Shown here one piece after another: positions 5,297 to 8,316 of a DNA stretch of 8,316 nt. The DNA is from Candidatus Cloacimonadota bacterium (GTDB taxonomy: Bacteria > Cloacimonadota > Cloacimonadia > Cloacimonadales > TCS61): contig DAOVQH010000087.1 in NCBI GenBank assembly GCA_030628755.1, forward strand, positions 1 to 8,316, in the 5' to 3' direction. Position 1 is the first letter of the stretch, and each line of letters begins with the position of its first letter. The notes below the pieces were generated by a model. It made no database searches. It was not told where the DNA came from and saw only the letters and a list, made by a program, of their open reading frames with translations. A program made the translations under genes and the position numbers.

Positions 5297-5391
5297 TCCT
5301 TGTTCCCACGCTCCCGCGTGGGAACATGAATGATACGGACGCTCTGCGTTTAATTCAACCTTTCTGACGCAGGAGCGTGGGAACGAGTTGA
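5297..5391. repeat. palindromic repeat element, copy 2 (GTTCCCACGC family)
   Basis: A 95-base copy of the element at 1505-1624, with the same ends. The perfect hairpin is GTTCCCACGC 5302-5311, loop TCCC, GCGTGGGAAC 5316-5325. The inner GGACGCTCTGCGT and the closing GACGCAGGAGCGTGGGAAC follow. It lacks the partial duplication found in copy 1 and is therefore closer to the likely basic unit. It lies 21 bases after the end of the truncated GNAT remnant. Confidence 0.87.
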
Positions 5392-5500
5392 GAAATGAAG
5401 ATCAATACTTGCCAACCTCTGGCTGGAAAATCAAGTACTCGTTTCATAGCTCTTTAGCCTATGTCCCGATATATCGGGATCGTTTCATTGGGCCTGCTGT
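5392..5500. repeat. non-coding stretch with imperfect inverted repeats and a 16-base palindrome
   Basis: TCCCGATATATCGGGA at 5464-5479 is a perfect palindrome. To its left CCAACC-TCT-GGCTGG makes a small stem inside a wider imperfect inverted repeat (ATGAAG...TACTTG about 5395-5411 with CAAGTA...TTCAT about 5432-5447). TCGTTTCAT occurs twice (5439-5447 and 5480-5488), on both sides of the palindrome. I see no coding frame. It may be part of a further repeat element, or an operator. Confidence 0.5.
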
Positions 5501-5514
5501 GAAATGTTGTTTTT

Positions 5515-5562
5515 GTAGCTCCAGCTATGGATAAAATAGTTGCGTCACATAGCGGGAGCTAC
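5515..5562. repeat. long inverted repeat (GTAGCTCC arms)
   Basis: GTAGCTCCAGCTATG (5515-5529) pairs with CATAGCGGGAGCTAC (5548-5562) in 14 of 15 positions around an 18-base loop. There is no following T-run, so it does not look like a classical intrinsic terminator. It is more likely another palindromic repeat of the REP/MITE kind, and lies about 60 bases before the candidate -35 box of the hydrogenase operon. Confidence 0.75.
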
Positions 5563-5625
5563 GTGATGAGAGTAAACAAAATGATTTTGAGATTTTTTCG
5601 GGGGATGCCTGAATTTTGAATTAAT

Positions 5626-5674
5626 TTGACAAGAAAATTTCAAATAAATCTGTTGCCTTAATAAAAGTTGGAGG
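5626..5674 (+). promoter_or_regulatory. candidate promoter and ribosome site of the hydrogenase operon
   Basis: TTGACA at 5626-5631 lies 55 bases before the first start codon, in an AT-rich leader. A -10 is uncertain; CCTTAATA (5656-5663) stands at longer than normal spacing. GGAGG at 5670-5674 is a strong ribosome site for ATG 5682. No obvious operator palindrome lies between them. Confidence 0.45.
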
Positions 5675-5681
5675 AAATATT

Positions 5682-6698
5682 ATGAGAGTCCTTAAGCTGG
5701 CTAAGAAGGACGAGAAAAAACTTTACAGCGTTCTGGTAAACTTCGGAGAAGTTTGGTCTCCGCTTCCGAAAGGCAAAAGATTTTCTTATGAAAAAATCGA
5801 AGACCCGAAAGATTTAGTCTTACATGAGGAGTGTATCCGAACTATTCTCCCTGTAAAGAAATTTCTTATGCCTTCCGATTTTAATATCCTGAGTTTTACA
5901 CCCCAACAATTTCTTACAAGCAACGAAGAAATTCCCTTTAAAGTTATTGTAAGTGTTCCTCCATGTGAAATTCATGCAGTAAACATCCTTACTAAATTCT
6001 ACACAACAGATTATGTTGATAATTATTACATGAAAAGAAGGGAGAAATTAATTATCATCGGGAAATCGGGAATTCCTGATGAATATTGTTTTTGTCACAA
6101 AACCAATACCAGTATAGTGGAAGAAGGTTATGACCTGTTTTTCTTCGATCTAGGGAATTATTATTTAGTTTGGGTAGGTTCAGAAATTGGTGATGATATC
6201 GTTAGGAAGGGATCTAACATTTTCGATGAAAATCTTCCAAAAGATGTTTCTCAAAAATACGTTGAGTTCAGAAAACAGAAAAATAATAGCTTTATTAATG
6301 ACGTGGAACTGGAAGGTGTTACGGATTTAATGGAATTGATGTATGATGCTGATTTCTGGGATGAGTTTGGTGACAAATGCCTTTCCTGTGGACAATGTAC
6401 GATGGTCTGTCCCACCTGCACATGTTTCAATATTATAGACGATTTGGAATTGAACAAAGAACTGGGTCATAGAAGAAGATACTGGGATTCATGCCAATTT
6501 AAAGATTACTCAATTGTTGCTGGAGGACATAATTTCAGGGAATCTCAAGCAGGAAGATTGAAATTATGGTATACTCACAAATTGAAAGCATTTATCGGGC
6601 ATTTCGGTTCTCCAAGTTGTGTTGGATGTGGAAGATGTATCGTAACCTGTCCTGTTGATATAAATGTTCCTACTGTTGTTAAAAAATTGAAAGGTTAA
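5682..6698 (+). CDS. hydB: cytosolic [NiFe] hydrogenase (sulfhydrogenase-type) beta subunit, iron-sulfur protein
   Basis: This 338-residue protein matches the beta subunit of group 3b hydrogenases (HydB/HyhB; related to AsrA of anaerobic sulfite reductase), with the family's normal length. Its C-terminal half carries two ferredoxin-type [4Fe-4S] sites: C233-x2-C236-x2-C239-x3-C243, with extra Cys 246 and 248 (CPTCTC), and C313-x2-C316-x2-C319-x3-C323 followed by PVDINVP. Between them stand RRRYWDSCQF and AGGHNFRESQAGR, typical of the family. The N-terminal half has VPPCEIHA around C95 (usually PCD, here PCE) and CFC at 136-138. It passes electrons between the flavin subunit and the small subunit in the cytoplasm. 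The next gene begins 11 bases after its stop. AsrA is excluded mainly by the hydrogenase small subunit coded two genes on. Confidence 0.9.
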   Translation: MRVLKLAKKDEKKLYSVLVNFGEVWSPLPKGKRFSYEKIEDPKDLVLHEECIRTILPVKKFLMPSDFNILSFTPQQFLTSNEEIPFKVIVSVPPCEIHAVNILTKFYTTDYVDNYYMKRREKLIIIGKSGIPDEYCFCHKTNTSIVEEGYDLFFFDLGNYYLVWVGSEIGDDIVRKGSNIFDENLPKDVSQKYVEFRKQKNNSFINDVELEGVTDLMELMYDADFWDEFGDKCLSCGQCTMVCPTCTCFNIIDDLELNKELGHRRRYWDSCQFKDYSIVAGGHNFRESQAGRLKLWYTHKLKAFIGHFGSPSCVGCGRCIVTCPVDINVPTVVKKLKG

Positions 6699-6709
6699 GG
6701 GTAAAAAAA

Positions 6710-7567
6710 ATGAAATATGAATATAATAAAAAACCGGAATTATACACTCCAATTATGATGAGAATTATAAGTAAGCGGGATTTAACACCAGATGTAAGGT
6801 TTTTCCAACTCGTTCCAAAAGAAGAATATAAACATTTGGATATGGACTATAAACCCGGTCAGTTTATGATGTTATCACTCTTTGGAACAGGTGAAGCTCC
6901 ATTCTCGATTTCTTCTTCACCTACCAGGAAAGGTATTTTTGAGTTTGCCATCAGAAAAACAGGTAAACTCACAGATAAGATATTTGAACTCAAAGATGGA
7001 GATATGCTCGGGCTTCGTGGTCCTTTCGGTAATGGATTTCCAATTGAAAAGATGCTGGGAAAGGATATCATAATTGTTGCTGGTGGATTGGGTGCGGCTC
7101 CACTTCGATCTTTACTTCTCTATATCCTGGATAACAGGGAATTATTCGGCAGGTTAATTTATTTATATGGAGCAAAAAATGTAGATGATATGCTGTATAA
7201 ACCGGATTTTGTTGAAATGCTCGATTCCGACCAAATTGAACTTTTTCTTACTGTGGATAAAGGAAATGAAGGTTATGAAGATAGTATTGAAGAAGGAAAA
7301 GTTACACATTTATTCAAATATATTACCGATATTGATCCTGCAAATACAATTGCCTGCGTTTGCGGACCTCCCATAATGTATAAATTCGTAGTAAAGGAAA
7401 TCCTGAAATATAATCTTGAGAAAGATAAAATCCTATTGAATTTGGAAAGAAGAATGAAATGCGGTTGTGGAAAATGCGGTCATTGTATTATTGATTACAG
7501 ATATACTTGTATTGATGGTCCTGTATTCACATACTGGGATGTAATTCATATGAGAGAGCTAATTTAG
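6710..7567 (+). CDS. hydG: cytosolic [NiFe] hydrogenase gamma subunit, FAD/NAD(P)-binding
   Basis: This 285-residue protein has the order of a ferredoxin-NADP reductase / PyrK-like oxidoreductase. An N-terminal FAD-binding barrel carries YKPGQFMMLS (47-56), PFSISSS (64-70) and GLRGPFGNGFP (101-111). A nucleotide-binding domain follows, with VAGGLGAAPLRSLL (123-136) and CVCGPPIMYKF (216-226). A C-terminal [2Fe-2S] site has MKCGCGKCGHC (C251, C256, C259, with extra C253) and C267 in TCIDGPVF. This is the gamma subunit of group 3b hydrogenases (HydG/HyhG), the site where NAD(P)H exchanges electrons with the complex. The ATG at 6710 lies 11 bases after the beta-subunit stop, with AAGGG at 6697-6701 as ribosome site and eight A before it. 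AsrB is the nearest alternative, argued against by the downstream hydrogenase small subunit. Do not confuse this gene name with the [FeFe] hydrogenase maturase HydG. Confidence 0.9.
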   Translation: MKYEYNKKPELYTPIMMRIISKRDLTPDVRFFQLVPKEEYKHLDMDYKPGQFMMLSLFGTGEAPFSISSSPTRKGIFEFAIRKTGKLTDKIFELKDGDMLGLRGPFGNGFPIEKMLGKDIIIVAGGLGAAPLRSLLLYILDNRELFGRLIYLYGAKNVDDMLYKPDFVEMLDSDQIELFLTVDKGNEGYEDSIEEGKVTHLFKYITDIDPANTIACVCGPPIMYKFVVKEILKYNLEKDKILLNLERRMKCGCGKCGHCIIDYRYTCIDGPVFTYWDVIHMRELI

Positions 7568-7576
7568 GAGGAACCA

Positions 7577-8316
7577 ATGAAAAAGAGACCGACATTAGGA
7601 ATTTATGGATTTACCGGTTGTGCCGGATGCCAACTTGCTCTCCTTGATTGTGAAGATGAATTACTGGATATTTTCTCTGCTTTAGATATTAAAGTTTTTT
7701 ATGAAGCAATGAGCAATAATGATGATAATGCTTTAATTGATATTGCCCTAGTAGAAGGTTCGATAAACACAAATAAGCAGGCTAAAGAATTGAAAGAGAT
7801 ACGAGAGAAAGCTAAAGTTTTAGTTGCTTTCGGCTCATGTTCCAATCATGGTTGTGTGCAAGCAATGGCTCTTGGTGACGGAAATTGGGAACAACGATTC
7901 AAACGAGTTTACGGTGATATGAAATTCACGGTTGCTAATCCCAGGGAAGCTCAACCGATTCGCAAATTCGTTAAAGTTGATGCTTTCATTCCGGGTTGTC
8001 CTCCCAGTAAACCTCAAATGCTGCGAGCATTAGCCCAATTAATACACGGAAATCAACCCACCTATACAAACTCACCTGTTTGCCTGGAATGTATGTTCAG
8101 AGAAAATGAGTGTTTACTTTATAATGGTAAATTATGCTTAGGTCCATTAACTTTGGGCGGTTGCACTGCTCCATGTCCTTCGCATAATACTCCCTGTATC
8201 GGATGTTGGGGAATAATCGATGAAGCAAATCACATCTCGGAACTAAAATTATTAAAAGAAAAAGGCTATAAGGCTGAGGATATTATCAGAAGATTCAGGA
8301 TTTTCGGGGGAACTGA
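7577..8316 (+). CDS. hydD: cytosolic [NiFe] hydrogenase delta (small) subunit, 3' end beyond the window
   Basis: ATG 7577, with TTAGGAGG (7564-7571) upstream and only 9 bases after the gamma stop, opens 246 codons that run off the right edge. The start GIYGFTGCAGCQLALL carries C15 and C18 of the proximal [4Fe-4S] cluster. The family's other ligands stand in AFGSCSNHGC (C88) and PGCPPSKP (C141), and LVEGSI holds the conserved Glu-Gly. A ferredoxin-like C-terminal part has eight more Cys (169, 172, 179, 187, 196, 200, 207, 210), enough for two further [4Fe-4S] clusters. This is the pattern of the small subunit of group 3 hydrogenases (HydD/HyhS), not of membrane-bound group 1, and there is no Tat signal. 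It is nearly complete: family length is about 230-260. The catalytic alpha subunit gene should follow directly. Confidence 0.9.
   Translation, partial: MKKRPTLGIYGFTGCAGCQLALLDCEDELLDIFSALDIKVFYEAMSNNDDNALIDIALVEGSINTNKQAKELKEIREKAKVLVAFGSCSNHGCVQAMALGDGNWEQRFKRVYGDMKFTVANPREAQPIRKFVKVDAFIPGCPPSKPQMLRALAQLIHGNQPTYTNSPVCLECMFRENECLLYNGKLCLGPLTLGGCTAPCPSHNTPCIGCWGIIDEANHISELKLLKEKGYKAEDIIRRFRIFGGT

Noticed and set aside
1505..5565. CRISPR array
   Set aside because: The palindromic repeats are few, far apart and of unequal length, without regular spacers or cas genes.
6251..7376. Short frames within the hydrogenase beta and gamma genes
   Set aside because: They lie in other frames of clearly recognised genes and have no supporting features.
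5682..7567. Anaerobic sulfite reductase subunits AsrA and AsrB
   Set aside because: The first two genes resemble AsrA/AsrB, but the third gene is a [NiFe] hydrogenase small subunit, not AsrC, so the operon is a hydrogenase.

Overview
The window is AT-rich bacterial chromosome with Shine-Dalgarno-led genes and no rRNA, tRNA or CRISPR. The secreted protein at 2557-4292 (signal peptide, seven beta-propeller-like repeats, PKD domain, fibronectin-III-like domain), the low GC, the long palindromic intergenic repeats and a cofactor-linked [NiFe] hydrogenase operon together suggest an uncultured anaerobe of the Cloacimonadota / wider Bacteroidota-like type. That placement is an inference from protein style, not proof.

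Region 1 (1-690, minus strand) is part of an alpha-2-macroglobulin-like protein with an intact thioester motif. It runs off the left edge and has lost its 5' end. Region 2 (about 690-2335, plus strand) has two small toxin-antitoxin-like cassettes: a shortened DUF4160 gene + DUF2442 + a 57-aa charged protein, then a DUF4258-like gene + DUF2283. Both are preceded by closely similar upstream segments (TTGACA plus CTTACTRTGGAT at identical spacing) and are separated by a palindromic repeat copy. Region 3 (2336-4702) holds the secreted repeat protein. Its start codon is separated from the main frame by an A-tract that is out of phase by one base. A decayed duplicate of its C-terminus lies downstream. 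Region 4 (4703-5681) is repeat-rich: a GTCATTCC...GGAATGAC element, a small antitoxin-like gene overlapping a frameshifted, truncated GNAT-toxin-like remnant, a second copy of the GTTCCCACGC palindrome and further hairpins.

Region 5 (5682-8316) is an intact, tightly spaced operon for a group 3b-type cytosolic [NiFe] hydrogenase (sulfhydrogenase-like): the beta iron-sulfur subunit, the gamma FAD/NAD(P)-binding subunit, and the delta (small) subunit, cut by the right edge. The catalytic alpha subunit is expected just downstream. In the inferred electron path, NAD(P)H meets FAD in gamma, electrons pass through the clusters of gamma, beta and delta, and reach the NiFe site in alpha.

Overall, the left two thirds are an accessory zone of small cassettes, gene fragments and hairpin elements beside a well-kept energy-metabolism operon. 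I see no convincing wholly new system. The strongest leads are the two A-tract frame breaks at gene starts and the recurring hairpin + A-tract + TTGACA intergenic modules.
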